From assembly GCA_014529385.2 (NCBI GenBank), contig CM043942.1, forward strand, positions 49,736,274 to 49,800,273: a stretch of 64,000 nt of DNA, given 5' to 3'. The notes beneath the pieces are model-generated. The model did no database searches and had not been told where the DNA came from. It saw only the letters and a list, made by a program, of their open reading frames with translations. Source of the DNA: Adiantum capillus-veneris (lineage: Eukaryota; Streptophyta; Polypodiopsida; Polypodiales; Pteridaceae). Both the position numbers and the translations under genes were made by a program. Position 1 is the stretch's first letter. Each line of letters begins with the position of its first letter. Below, piece by piece: positions 30,584-42,400 of the stretch.

Positions 30584-33369
30584 CTTCAAAGGGGTCCAAT
30601 GATAAATTACTTGAATTATCTAATTGTTTTTGAATTTATCAAGTCCTCTCTCTCAAAGGGGAAAGGGGGACACTTGTCCCAAGGCTATCCCTGTTTCTTG
30701 TAATGGCTTTTGCTTGTGATTGGCTAGGCCTGGAGGGGTCCAATGAGCTTCAAGCATGAGCTACAAGGGGGGTCGACCCAAGCAAGCTAGGGGGGTGCTT
30801 AGGGGGTATACTCACCCACACACACTCACAAACACTCTCATTGTGTACTATGCAAAGTGCAAGAGCTCCCTCTCCTTCTCCAAGCAAGTAGAGGTTGAGA
30901 GCCTACACCAACACTCTTGGCTATGGAGTGCAAATCCATCCAAGAGCCATGCTTCAATGCTTAAGCTTGCCATCTCCTTCTTCTTCATTACTATGCTATT
31001 ATGTATGCTAGCAACAAGAGTATGATAAGTGAGGAACTAATTCTTTCTCCTACGAAATGTTTCTTCTTCCTCTTCCCTACCCTCATTCCCTGCTAGCTCT
31101 CTCCACCTTCGAAGGTGTTTGAGGTCTTGGGACTGAGGCTTGGTATAGTTAAAGCTTTCTTCAAGTTTAGGTTATGCTATGATGGTGATGCATGAAGCTT
31201 TCCATCTTCATTGCTTCACCTAGGTCACAAGGAACACAAAGAATGTATTGTAACAAGTCTCTCTTTATGGGAGAAATCATAATACAAATGCCTATTGGAG
31301 GGGGGACCGGCTCCACATAAATCCGGTCCTCAACTGTTGTCATGTTCACTAAATTCTCTCTCTTGCAAAAGTATTGTCTATGCCAAGTTAACTAATTGCT
31401 ATGATTATGTTGCTATCTTCAATTATGTCAACCCGCTATGCTCACAAAATCATTTCTTGAAAGTACTCTCATTAAATTCCGCTACTCTCAAATTGAATAG
31501 GCAAATTCCATTACAACCACTTTGCATTGTGTTCTTGCCTTAGCTACCAAAGGGGACATTTAACTTGTCCAGATGGATATTAAGACTAAATTCTTACATG
31601 ATGATCTTCATGAGGACGTATATATGCAGCAACCACAAAGGTTTTTTGAGAAGGGTAGAGAGCACTTGGTTTGTAAGATCAAGAAGAGCCTTTATGGCCT
31701 TAAACACGCACCAAGAGAATGGTATCATAAGTTTCGTTCATTTATGCTCTCTCAAGGTTATAGAAGAAGTGACAACATCGATCATTGCCTCTATACTAAG
31801 CGAGTTAAGCAAAGCATGGTAGCTTGTTGGTTTTTATCCTTTAAGTGGATGACATGTTACTTGTTGAAAATAACATTAATGAGTTAGCTTCCTTGAAATA
31901 AAAGTTGAATGATAGCTTTGACGTAAAATATTTGGGGTCATATTTTGGGCATGCACATTGTGCGAGATAAATATAAGAAGTTGCTTTACTTATCTCAACA
32001 AATTATATTGAAAAACCACTCAAACATTTCAATATGGAGAGAGGGAAGGCATAGAAAACTCCACTGCCTCCATATGTGAAACTATGCCTAAATGATAGTC
32101 CCAAATTTGATGTAGAAAAGGCTAAAATGGCAAAGGTGCCATACTCTTTGCAGTTGGTAGCTTAATTATGCAATGATATGTACATGATTAGATATTGATT
32201 TTGCAATGGGAGTGGTCAACCAATACATGTCAAATCCTGGCAAGAAACATTGGGGGGTAGTGAAAGGAGTCATGAGATATCTGAATCGTACAAAGGAATT
32301 GTGCATTTGGTTTGGAAGAAAATAAGCACATGTACTTGGATACACTAATTATGCACGGGATATGGACAAAAGGAGGTCTACTTTAGGTTACGTCTTCATT
32401 TTTATTGGTGGTACTGTTTCTTGGTGATCTCCTTTGAGAGTTGCACATCCATGTCAACCATCAAAGCTGCGTATATTGCAGCATCAAAGGCTTGCAAGGA
32501 AGCTATATGGCTTGCTCGACTAGTGAAAGACTTGGGAATTTTTACTGAGGTGCCTACATTACACTGTGATAGTCACAATGCTATCATGTTGGCAAGGAAT
32601 CCAATGTTTCATGTGAAGATAAAGCACACAAATGTTGTAATAGAAATGGCCTAATAACTTGTAGAGTAGCGGAATCAAGAGAAAGTATTTGCTGAAATTA
32701 CTTTGAGAGCATAATGGGTGAACTTCATTAATGGTAGCAACATAAAAATAATAGTTAATTAACTAGGCATGAACAATAAGTTTGCAAGAGAGTGAATTAG
32801 AGAACATGACAACAATTGAGGACCGGATTTATGTGGAGCCGGTCCCCCCTCCCCAATAGGCATTTGTATTATAGATTCTCCCATTAAAGGAGACTTGGTA
32901 CAATACAATCTTTGTGTTCTTTTTTACCTAAGTGATGCTATGAAGATGGAAAGCTTCATGCACCGCTAGCATAGCATAATCTTTGAAGAATACATTAACT
33001 GGACCAAGCCTCAGTCCCAAGACCTCAAACACCTTCGAAGGGGGAGAGAGCTAGCATGGAGTGAGGATAGGGAAGAGGAAGAAGAAGTAGTATACGAGAA
33101 AGAGATATTCCCTTACTTATCATCACTCTTCTTTAGCATAGCATAATAGCTTAGTAATGATGAAGATGAAGAAGATGGCAAGCTCAAGCTTTGAAGCATG
33201 TCTCTTGGTTGGATTTGTACCCCATAGCCAGAGAGGCTAAGTGTAGGCTCACTCTTCTCAAGGAGCTTAGAGAAGGAGATGGAGCTCTTGCACTTGACAA
33301 GCACATAATGAGAGTGTGTGGGTGAGTATACCGTGCAAGCTAGGCCCATGCTTCCTTGGTCGACCCCCT
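30584..33369. repeat. Tandem unit copy 3
   Basis: 2786 bp. Private changes include a 3-bp insertion at about 31773 (GACAACATCGAT) and one fewer G in the G-run near 30771. Otherwise it is nearly identical to copy 2, including the 12-bp shorter minus arm near its end. Confidence 0.9.
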
Positions 33370-36153
33370 CTTCAAAGGGGTCCAATGATAAATTACTTGA
33401 ATTATCTAATTGTTTTTGAATTTATCAAGTCCTCTCTCTCAAAGGGGAAAGGGGGACACTTGTCCCAAGGCTATCCCTGTTTCTTGTAATGGCTTTTTCT
33501 TGTGATTGGCTAGGCCTGGAGGGGTCCAATGAGCTTCAAGCATGAGCTACAAGGGGGGGTCGACCCAAGCAAGCTAGGGGGGTGCTTAGGGGGTATACTC
33601 ACCCACACACACTCACAAACACTCTCATTGTGTACTATGCAAAGTGCAAGAGCTCCCTCTCCTTCTCCAAGCAAGTAGAGGTTGAGAGCCTACACCAACA
33701 CTCTTGGCTATGGAGTGCAAATCCATCCCAGAGCCATGCTTCAATGCTTAAGCTTGCCATCTCCTTCTTCTTCATTACTATGCTATTATGTATGCTAGCA
33801 ACAAGAGTATGATAAGTGAGGAACTAATTCTTTCTCCTACGAAATGTTTCTTCTTCCTCTTCCCTACCCTCATTCCCTGCTAGCTCTCTCCACCTTCGAA
33901 GGTGTTTGAGGTCTTGGGACTGAGGCTTGGTATAGTTAAAGCTTTCTTCAAGTTTAGGTTATGCTATGATGGTGATGCATGAAGCTTTCCATCTTCATTG
34001 CTTCACCTAGGTCACAAGGAACACAAAGAATGTATTGTAACAAGTCTCTCTTTATGGGAAAAATCATAATACAAATGCCTATTGGAGGGGGGACCGGCTC
34101 CACATAAATCCGGTCCTCAACTGTTGTCATGTTCACTAAATTCTCTCTCTTGCAAAAGTATTGTCTATGCCAAGTTAACTAATTGCTATGATTATGTTGC
34201 TATCTTCAATTATGTCAACCCGCTATGCTCACAAAATCATTTCTTGAAAGTACTCTCATTAAATTCCGCTACTCTCAAATTGAATAGGCAAATTCCATTA
34301 CAACCACTTTGCATTGTGTTCTTGCCTTAGCTGCCAAAGGGGACATTTAACTTGTCCAGATGGATATTAAGACTAAATTCTTACATGATGATCTTCATGA
34401 GGACGTATATATGCAGCAACCACAAAGGTTTTTTGAGAAGGGTAGAGAGCACTTGGTTTGTAAGATCAAGAAGAGCCTTTATGGCCTTAAACACGCACCA
34501 AGAGAATGGTATCATAAGTTTCGTTCATTTATGCTCTCTCAAGGTTATAGAAGAAGTGACATCGATCATTGCCTCTATACTAAGCGAGTTAAGCAAAGCA
34601 TGGTAGCTTGTTGGTTTTTATCCTTTAAGTGGATGACATGTTACTTGTTGAAAATAACATTAATGAGTTAGCTTCCTTGAAATAAAAGTTGAATGATAGC
34701 TTTGACGTAAAATATTTGGGGTCATATTTTGGGCATGCACATTGTGCGAGATAAATATAAGAAGTTGCTTTACTTATCTCAACAAATTATATTGAAAAAC
34801 CACTCAAACATTTCAATATGGAGAGAGGGAAGGCATAGAAAACTCCACTGCCTCCATATGTGAAACTATGCCTAAATGATAGTCCCAAATTTGATGTAGA
34901 AAAGGCTAAAATGGCAAAGGTGCCATACTCTTTGCAGTTGGTAGCTTAATTATGCAATGATATGTACATGATTAGATATTGATTTTGCAATGGGAGTGGT
35001 CAACCAATACATGTCAAATCCTGGCAAGAAACATTGGGGGGTAGTGAAAGGAGTCATGAGATATCTGAATCGTACAAAGGAATTGTGCATTTGGTTTGGA
35101 AGAAAATAAGCACATGTACTTGGATACACTAATTATGCACGGGATATGGACAAAAGGAGGTCTACTTTAGGTTACGTCTTCATTTTTATTGGTGGTACTG
35201 TTTCTTGGTGATCTCCTTTGAGAGTTGCACATCCATGTCAACCATCAAAGCTGCGTATATTGCAGCATCAAAGGCTTGCAAGGAAGCTATATGGCTTGCT
35301 CGACTAGTGAAAGACTTGGGAATTTTTACTGAGGTGCCTACATTACACTGTGATAGTCACAATGCTATCATGTTGGCAAGGAATCCAATGTTTCATGTGA
35401 AGATAAAGCACACAAATGTTGTAATAGAAATGGCCTAATAACTTGTAGAGTAGCGGAATCAAGAGAAAGTATTTGCTGAAATTACTTTGAGAGCATAATG
35501 GGTGAACTTCATTAATGGTAGCAACATAAAAATAATAGTTAATTAACTAGGCATGAACAATAAGTTTGCAAGAGAGTGAATTAGAGAACATGACAACAAT
35601 TGAGGACCGGATTTATGTGGAGCCGGTCCCCCCTCCCCAATAGGCATTTGTATTATAGATTCTCCCATTAAAGGAGACTTGGTACAATACAATCTTTGTG
35701 TTCTTTTTTACCTAAGTGATGCTATGAAGATGGAAAGCTTCATGCACCGCTAGCATAGCATAATCTTTGAAGAATACATTAACTGGACCAAGCCTCAGTC
35801 CCAAGACCTCAAACACCTTCGAAGGGGGAGAGAGCTAGCATGGAGTGAGGATAGGGAAGAGGAAGAAGAAGTAGTATACGAGAAAGAGATATTCCCTTAC
35901 TTATCATCACTCTTCTTTAGCATAGCATAATAGCTTAGTAATGATGAAGATGAAGAAGATGGCAAGCTCAAGCTTTGAAGCATGTCTCTTGGTTGGATTT
36001 GCACCCCGTAGCCAGAGAGGCTAAGTGTAGGCTCACTCTTCTCAAGGAGCTTAGAGAAGGAGATGGAGCTCTTGCACTTGCCAAGCACATAATGAGAGTG
36101 AATGTGACAGTGTGTGGGTGAGTATACCGTGCAAGCTAGGCCCATGCTTCCTA
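33370..36153. repeat. Tandem unit copy 4, continuing into the Gypsy-2 LTR
   Basis: Matches copies 2-3 until the last about 200 bp. There it keeps the longer form GAGAGTGAATGTGACAGTGTG (36096-36116) and other bases shared with the Gypsy-2 5' LTR. It then runs without a junction into the rest of the LTR (to 36959). It therefore retains the ancestral right end. Confidence 0.88.
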
Positions 36154-36959
36154 GGTCGACCCCCTCTGGCCAATCACAGCCTTAGTGCATATCAAGCAAC
36201 AAGGGTAGTCTTGGGACAAGTGTCCCCCTTTCCACTTTGAGAGAGAGGACTTGATAAATGCAAAAGAAATTAAATAAATGTGGTAATTTATCATTGGACC
36301 CCTTTTAAGCCTGGCCAATAGTATTCAAGCACCTCATGAAGGTAACATGGGTAGGGTCTTGACATGTGTCCTTGCTGCCTCTCTAGGCTTGGGCTCACCT
36401 TGAGTGTGTGAGTGTGTGTTCTCTCTCTACCCCCTAGGAAAAGGGCTCACCCCCCTCTTGTAGGGATATTTTTGACTTGCTTTGATCAAGCACCTTAGTC
36501 ATCAAGCATGACTAAGCACTTGGACTAGGGGGTGCAAGCATCTCAAGCAAACATGTCCAAGCACCTCAAGCACCTTAGTGATGCAGCAGGTCAAGCACGT
36601 CAAGAACCTTAATCAAGCACCTCAAGAATGACAAGCACCTCAAGAAGGACAAGCATCTCAAGCTTGGGCTGGGTTCCCACCTCAAGCTCAGCCCTAACTT
36701 AGGTCAAGGACTTTTAACACTAACCTTTGGAGGTCTTTAATGAAGCTAACCCTAAGGTCTTCTAAGCTCCATTGGTAGCCTTACTCTTTGATAGACCATC
36801 TCTCATTTAAGCCCCTTTACCATTGGCCCCTTGTTGAGATAGATCTGTAAGCACATGTCTATATTCTACCTCTTATTTCCATTTATCTCTCCCATATTAA
36901 ATGTTCAATTCAATATGAGAAAGTCTTTTTGGAATAGGTAGATATTAGATTTTATGACA
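36154..36959 (-). repeat. Remainder of Gypsy-2 3' LTR (U3 end)
   Basis: Continues the minus-strand LTR beyond the array. It contains the CAAGCACCTC-type minisatellite (about 36490-36670) and ends in TTTTATGACA, the complement of the LTR start TGTCATAAAA. The polypurine tract AAGAGAGAGGAA (minus strand, 36960-36971) follows. Confidence 0.88.
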
Positions 36960-37060
36960 TTTCCTCTCTCTTGAAATCATAATCGTCCTCAACTATGAGG
37001 TAGAAGAGATAAATTCTTAGTCATTAGTCTACGTTACTTAGCGGGTAGAGGGTCCTTTTT

Positions 37061-37773
37061 TGTTAGGAAATAAGACGTAGCTAAATAGATAATTGAGTAG
37101 ATTACTTAATGGAGAGAAACAGATTTACATACACGAGATTTATAGAGTAGAGAGAGAGAGAGAGTACACACAATATACATGGTTCACCCAATGTGGGCTA
37201 CGTCCACGAAAAAGCAGCCACTCAATGGCTTTAGTACTTCAAAACAAGAAGTAGTTTACAAAGAGATTATACCCTTTTGGAGCTCCCGCATTGCTTCACT
37301 CTCACCACCTCACACCCATCTTGTTGCATCAACTTCACACTATGAAATGTGTGTAGAAATGGCCTCCTTTTATAGGCCAAAAGGGTTGTCCTCTCTTATG
37401 AGAGGCAGCCATGTGTAGTCGCCCTTGTGTGAATAAGTCCAAATCGGACCCTCCAATCTGCCTATGTGTGGCCGCCCTTGTGTAGACAAATCCACTTTTG
37501 AATTCGGCCACCGGTCACCGGCCATTGACTTCTTCCGACCACCGGCCACCCACCGGCCAACGGCCAACCGACTGCTTTCCGGTCGCCGTCCGGCCATAAT
37601 ATTCCGGCCCCTGATTTTTGGCCGTGAAAATTTTGGTTTCCGGCAAGTGATTTTTATTTCCGGTGAGTGATTTTCCTTCACGCACGATGGCTTCTCCTCA
37701 TAATGGGGGCCTTACAAATGTGCGCTTTTACCAGAGAAAATTACAAGGGGTAAATCTGGCTCCATACTTAACA
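37061..37773. repeat. Solo LTR of a third LTR family, inside Gypsy-2
   Basis: 713 bp, TGTTAGGAAATAAG...CATACTTAACA, flanked by CTTTTT on both sides (37055-37060 and 37774-37779). It resembles the solo LTR at 48422-49255. It contains a (GA)n tract and a shorter run of CCGGCCAC-type units (about 37502-37565). No internal element sequence is attached, so it arose by LTR-LTR recombination. Strand is not assignable without an internal region. Confidence 0.85.
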
Positions 37774-38094
37774 CTTTTTACCCTATGATATCATTCCAAG
37801 ATGGATGACTAATCCATTTGGTGCTTGGGAGACATAGCTTCCGCAAGCATGTATGCTCTTTAGTCCATATCATAATGCCAAAGTAGAATGACAAGTTCTA
37901 CTTGGTGTTTGAGAGACGTCGTCAACCAAACATGATTCTAAGCATGCATACTACTTATATTTGTGCACAATAAAAAGAGAACTACTCTTATAAGACAAAA
38001 ATATTGGTCATTAAAAAGAAATTTGTACATTTGCTTACTCTAATGTAGCATTGTAAGCATTGATAAGGTTCATACTATCCTTAAGTTGTACTCC

Positions 38095-39436
38095 TTACAT
38101 CCATTTTAGCATCTTCAAAAGGATAGTTTTGAACTTAATAAGATACCGACGGATAATCTTACCATGTCGCAGTACCTTATCTTCATGTCGAAGGACAGCT
38201 TCGGGTTGTAGCACCTCTTCTTGATCTTCTACTTTGGGAGGGTCTTCAATAATTGGTTCACTTGGTGGCTCTCCTTTGTAGGGCTTAAGTAGACTCACAT
38301 GAAAAGCATTGTGTATGAGCCAATGGTTGGGCAATTTAAGTTGGTAAGCCATCTCGTTGATTGGCTTCAAAATTTGAAAAGGGCCATAGAATCTTTTTTC
38401 TAGTTTAGCATAATACTTTTGATGGCCCGTAGGATTTTTGCCCTTCGTTTGCCTTCATCGAGCCTTGGGGAACTTGAGTAAGACCCAATCGTTTTCTTTG
38501 AACGTTAATGCCCTTCTGTGCTTATTGGCAACAACTTTTGGCCTTTGTTGAGAGATGGATATAGCCTCCTTAATCTTTTGAAAAGATTCTTGTAGGTCAC
38601 GGCTATACTCATCAACAGTGAAGATATTCCCATGTACCTTAAGTAGCAAGGGACTTTTAGATCTTCCCTCAATGATTTCAAAAGGTGCTTTTCCTATAGA
38701 AGTATGTACAGTATTATTGTATGCATACTTTACAAGAGGTAAATACCTTTCCCATTGTGAGCATTGATCTACTTCTGTAACATAAGTCTTTAGTAGATCA
38801 AGTATTGTAAGATTGGCTATCTCACTTTGGCCATCCGTTTGTGGGTGATAGGCCGAAGAGAAATTCAATCTTGTACCTAAACTTTCAAAGAGACCCTTCC
38901 AGAAATTACTAGTCATTCTATGATCTCTATTCGACACGATGGATGTTGGCAATCCATGGTGTTTGAAAATCTGAGATATGAAGAGAGTAGCCATTTGGTG
39001 TGCCTTAATAGTCTTTTTGATAGGAATAAAGTGTGCTTGCTTGCTAAACCTGTCAAGTATTGTCCATATCTCCGTATTCCCATGGATAGACTTGGGTAAT
39101 CCAAAGATAAAATCCATGGATATACTCTCCCATGGTGAATTAGGGATTGTCAATGGTGGCTGGAGTAATCTAGGTTGCTTCCCTCTATCATACTTAGTCT
39201 TTTGGCATACTACACATTTGGAAACATACTCTTGTATGTCCACTTTCATGGTAGTCCAATAGAAGTATGTCTCTACTCCTCGAGAGTAGGTTGAATACGT
39301 CTATGCCCCGCATAGGGAGGAGCATGGGATTCAAACATGACTTTCTCACGAAGGGAATGGGTAATACATAGCCTATTGCCATGGAGAAGATAACCATCCT
39401 GCAAGGTGAATGGTTCCTCTTTCTTCCCCAAAGCAA
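38095..39436 (-). pseudogene. Gypsy-2 integrase and chromodomain
   Basis: Frames 39436-39194, 39249-38455 and 38370-38095 together match the Gypsy-1 integrase. They include the CVVCQKTK zinc-binding part, the core with SMDFIFGLP, an altered second Asp motif (VSNRDHR, so the catalytic Asp is Asn), and GQSEIAN. A chromodomain-type tail follows (KVLRHGKIIRRYLIKFK). Three frames are needed, so the protein is dead. Loss of the second catalytic Asp adds to this. Confidence 0.82.
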
Positions 39437-39498
39437 GGGCTGACATTACGTCTTTAAATTCAGGGTCAGTAGCATATTAATCTATCATAGAAGATAGA

Positions 39499-40645
39499 TC
39501 ATTGTGAGAGTGCATCAGCCACTTGATTGTGCTTACGAGCAATGTGAGCAATATGAAAATTAAATTGCAAAAGAAAATTTGCCCACCTCATTTGTTTGTC
39601 GGAAATCTTGGTCTGCGTCATGAAGTACTTGAGACTTTGATGGTTGGTTCGTAGAATAAATGGAGTCCCCAATAGATAGTGCTTCCACGTGTCTAGGGCA
39701 TGAATAACAGCTAAAATCTCTTTCTCGTAGATGTGTAGGACACGTTCATTTGTGTTGAGCCTTTGGCTCTCATATGCTATGGTGTTCCCTTCTTGAAGCA
39801 AGACTGGTCCAAGGCAATCACCACAAGAATCACATTGTACCATAAATGGTTTTGAGAGATCCGGAAGCATGAGGATTGGTTGGGAGGTAAGCTTCTCTTT
39901 GAGCTTGTCAAAAGCATTTTGCTCCTTAGCAATCTATGAATACTTAACGTTCTTTTTTGTTAAGCAATGGTCCTGCTATTTGAGATAATTTTGCTATGAA
40001 GCGTCTATAGTATGCACACATACTTATAAAGCTTCTTAGGTCATGTAGATTCCTTGGATTATGCCATGCTTTTATTACCTCTAACTTTGATAGATCCATT
40101 CGGATACCATCTTGAGAGATAATATGACCTAAGTATTGAATCTTTTGGAGGAAAAATTCTCTTTTCTTTTGGATGAGAAGAAGATTATTCTTCCTTAGCG
40201 CTTGACAAATCATTGTTATGTTCCTCCAAAGACTTGGAGTAGATGATAATATCATCGAAGAACACTCCAGTGAATTTACAGTAAGGTCTAAAGATCTTCT
40301 CCATTAGACGATTGAACGTGGCTGGTGCGTTGGTCAAGCCAAAAGGCATGACTAGATATTCATAAAGACCGGATGTTGTACGAAACGCGGTCTTTAGGAT
40401 ATTTCATCCACTATCCTTATTTGATGATAGCCACTTTTAAGGTCAATCCTACTGAAGTAGGTAGAGCCTTGTAGCTTATCAAACAAATCTTCTACCCAAG
40501 GCATGGGGAATCTATTTTTGATAGTCATATGGTTTAGTGCACGATAGTCCACACACATACGGTATGTTCCATCTTTCTTTTGCACTAAAAGAACGGGAGA
40601 ACAAAAGGGAGAGGAGCTAGGCCTCACCATACCTTTGTCTACCAA
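39499..40645 (-). pseudogene. Gypsy-2 reverse transcriptase and RNase H
   Basis: RT motifs [10 protein letters not shown] and [13 protein letters not shown] occur in 40645-40394. The catalytic box VFFDDIII is readable at about 40240-40265. The RT thumb follows in 40255-39944, and RNase H in 39870-39499 (MLPDLSKPFMVQCDSCGD, HNQVADALSQ). At least two frameshifts separate the parts. Confidence 0.82.
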
Positions 40646-40981
40646 TTATTGTACTTGCCTCATGATCTCCTCCTATTGAGCTTGAGAAACTCAATAAGGA
40701 GGTTTGTTAGGCTGTGAGCTTGCTGGGATAAGCTCAATGGGATGGTCATCATCCCCTCGTTTTGAAGGTAAGTCCATAGGGATATCATCATTGAACACAT
40801 CTTGGAATCCTTTTAGAAAATTAGACAAGTCTAACTCTTCTTGATTCCTACCATCTACTTTTGATAAACATTAGAACCTTTTTGAGACTCTTTGACAAAA
40901 ATCATGTACGCAGAAACTGAGCTCTTCATTGATTTGTCAAAAACAAGAATATTTACAAGTGGAATAGTGCGACCGGGCTCA

Positions 40982-41982
40982 TTAGCATCTATATACATAT
41001 TCTTGTCCCTGTAAAGTGAAGTAAATTCTCCTTTCAGGAAACTTTATGTTGGCAGCCATGCGGTCGAACCATGGTGCCCCTAGGATAGCATCCTCATGTT
41101 GGAGAGGAGAGATGAAGAAGTCTTCTTTGTCGACATAGCTTTGAACATGAAGCCTCAACTTCCCAATCAAGGGAGTAACGGAGGCTTGCTATCCCTTGAA
41201 AACTGCATCAGTCATTACAGTATCTCCCATCTCGAAAGCTTGAATGCCCAACTTGGTGGCCAACTCCGTTGATATGAAGTTGTGAGTAGAGCCAGGGTCA
41301 AACAAGATGAAGGCATCATGCTCTCTTATTCTTCCACATGCATAGGAGAGAGCTGCTCCTTTGCAATGAACATCCTCTTTTGGAGCTTCGATGGCGGAAG
41401 CTCTAGGAGTCCCATCGCGAGCATTTTTTTTGGGGCAAGAACGGTAGGTATGTCCTCCCCTCTTGTATTCCCTAGGAGAATAGCCATAGCTTTCATCAAA
41501 AGAGGAGGAAGGTGAAGAAGAAGGAGAAGAGGGTGACCTCTTCCTTGCCCTTTTCTTCCTTGGTTTCCTCTCTTCTCGTTCAGAGTGGCAAGGAGACGGC
41601 CGGACTATGGTTTCAAGATTTCCTCTTGGGAGGTGTTGGCAATCGCCTAGACCGCCGTCTTCTTGGAGCCAAATCTTCATATGAACTTAGGGATTCAGTG
41701 CTTTCTCGTTCCTTGGATTCCTCCTCTGGAATGGGAGAGAGTCTTCTTTTGGGAGTCTCTTCAAGAGACCTCCTAAGCTCTCTCTCCTATTTGAAGAGGA
41801 AGGGTTATCCCATAAGCACGAAGTTGTTGAGTAACTTCGGCTTGCAAGGTAGGGTTACCCATGGCTTGCTGCAACCTAGTAACAAGGTAGTTAACAAACA
41901 TGGGGGCACCATCATTAGCACCTTCACGTGCAAAATCAAAGCTATCAATGTTCATTCTACTCTCTTGACTATGGTCGGCCAT
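40982..41982 (-). pseudogene. Gypsy-2 gag N-terminus fused to protease by internal deletion
   Basis: ATG 41982 begins MADHSQESRMNIDSFDF, a gag N-terminus (frame to 41773). A second frame (41680-41189) has a K/R/S-rich stretch that jumps to GGHTYRSCPKK at about 41455. The first half of the zinc knuckle (the CFKC pair) and the whole Retrotrans_gag core are gone. The protease follows with FDPGSTHNFIS, the canonical motif, and then 41170-40982 (VDKEDFFISPLQHEDAILGA). The deletion leaves a defective Gag. Confidence 0.8.
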
Positions 41983-42387
41983 GTTAATTAAACTTATATG
42001 TTTGTTTAATGTACTTTTTGGCAATTCAAAACTTCAGTTGCTACTCCTCTTAGCCTTTGAAAATTTCGGCCCTAAGGTATCTATACCCACGGCTGGAATT
42101 CGGTTAATTATAGAGAGTAGTGAGGTGGGTCTAATATTGCAGCATTGCCGAGGGATAGCTCCTTTCAAACTTCTTATGGCTCAATAATGGTAAAGCCGTA
42201 GGAAAGTCTAAAGAGACTCCATTATTAAGACCAAAGCTCCCGAGGTGTGCACCATACCCCACATAGTGAGCTGCAACAAAACCGTTACTAGATCCCAGTC
42301 CCACTTACCCTAATATAATTAACAAAACCAACCATTTATAGGCTACTTAAGGACATCTCTTCTTAAGCAAGAAAAGAGAAACCAAAT
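41983..42387 (-). other. Gypsy-2 leader
   Basis: About 0.4 kb between PBS and gag ATG. No ORF or strong secondary structure was noticed by eye. Confidence 0.6.
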
Positions 42388-42399
42388 GCTCTGATACCA
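42388..42399 (-). other. Gypsy-2 primer binding site
   Basis: The minus strand reads TGGTATCAGAGC one base inside the 5' LTR, complementary to initiator Met tRNA. Gypsy-1 lacks the equivalent. Confidence 0.9.
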
Positions 42400-42400
42400 A

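Larger units (their letters stand above)
19467..36153. repeat. Tandem array of four 2784-bp composite units
   Basis: Units begin at CTT 19467, 27800, 30584 and 33370. Each holds, in order, the last about 930 bp of a Gypsy LTR (+), about 1.1 kb of Copia-1 RT to RNase H, and about 734 bp of a Gypsy LTR in minus orientation. Copy 1 is interrupted by Copia-2. Removing Copia-2 plus one 5-bp target duplication leaves exactly 2784 bp. Copies 2 and 3 are 2784 and 2786 bp. Copy 4 runs on into the remainder of the Gypsy-2 3' LTR. The repeat junction has CTT microhomology. Copies 2-4 are nearly identical to each other. Confidence 0.92.

Noticed and set aside
27543-36145. Recurrent small ORFs (76-104 codons) repeated every 2784 bp
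   Set aside because: They are copies of LTR and Copia fragments in the tandem array, with no start context or conserved function.
19467-36153. Array as a centromeric or subtelomeric satellite
   Set aside because: Only four long units, entirely composed of recognisable transposon parts, are present. No short satellite monomer was found.
19467-36153. Array as a pure assembly artefact
   Set aside because: Not excluded. However, private differences in each copy, the recombinant pattern and unique Copia-2 insertion argue for real copies.
37370-37681. ORFs with GRR/AGGR repeats in the solo LTRs (also 48704-49014)
   Set aside because: They are translations of the CCGGCCA minisatellite within an LTR.
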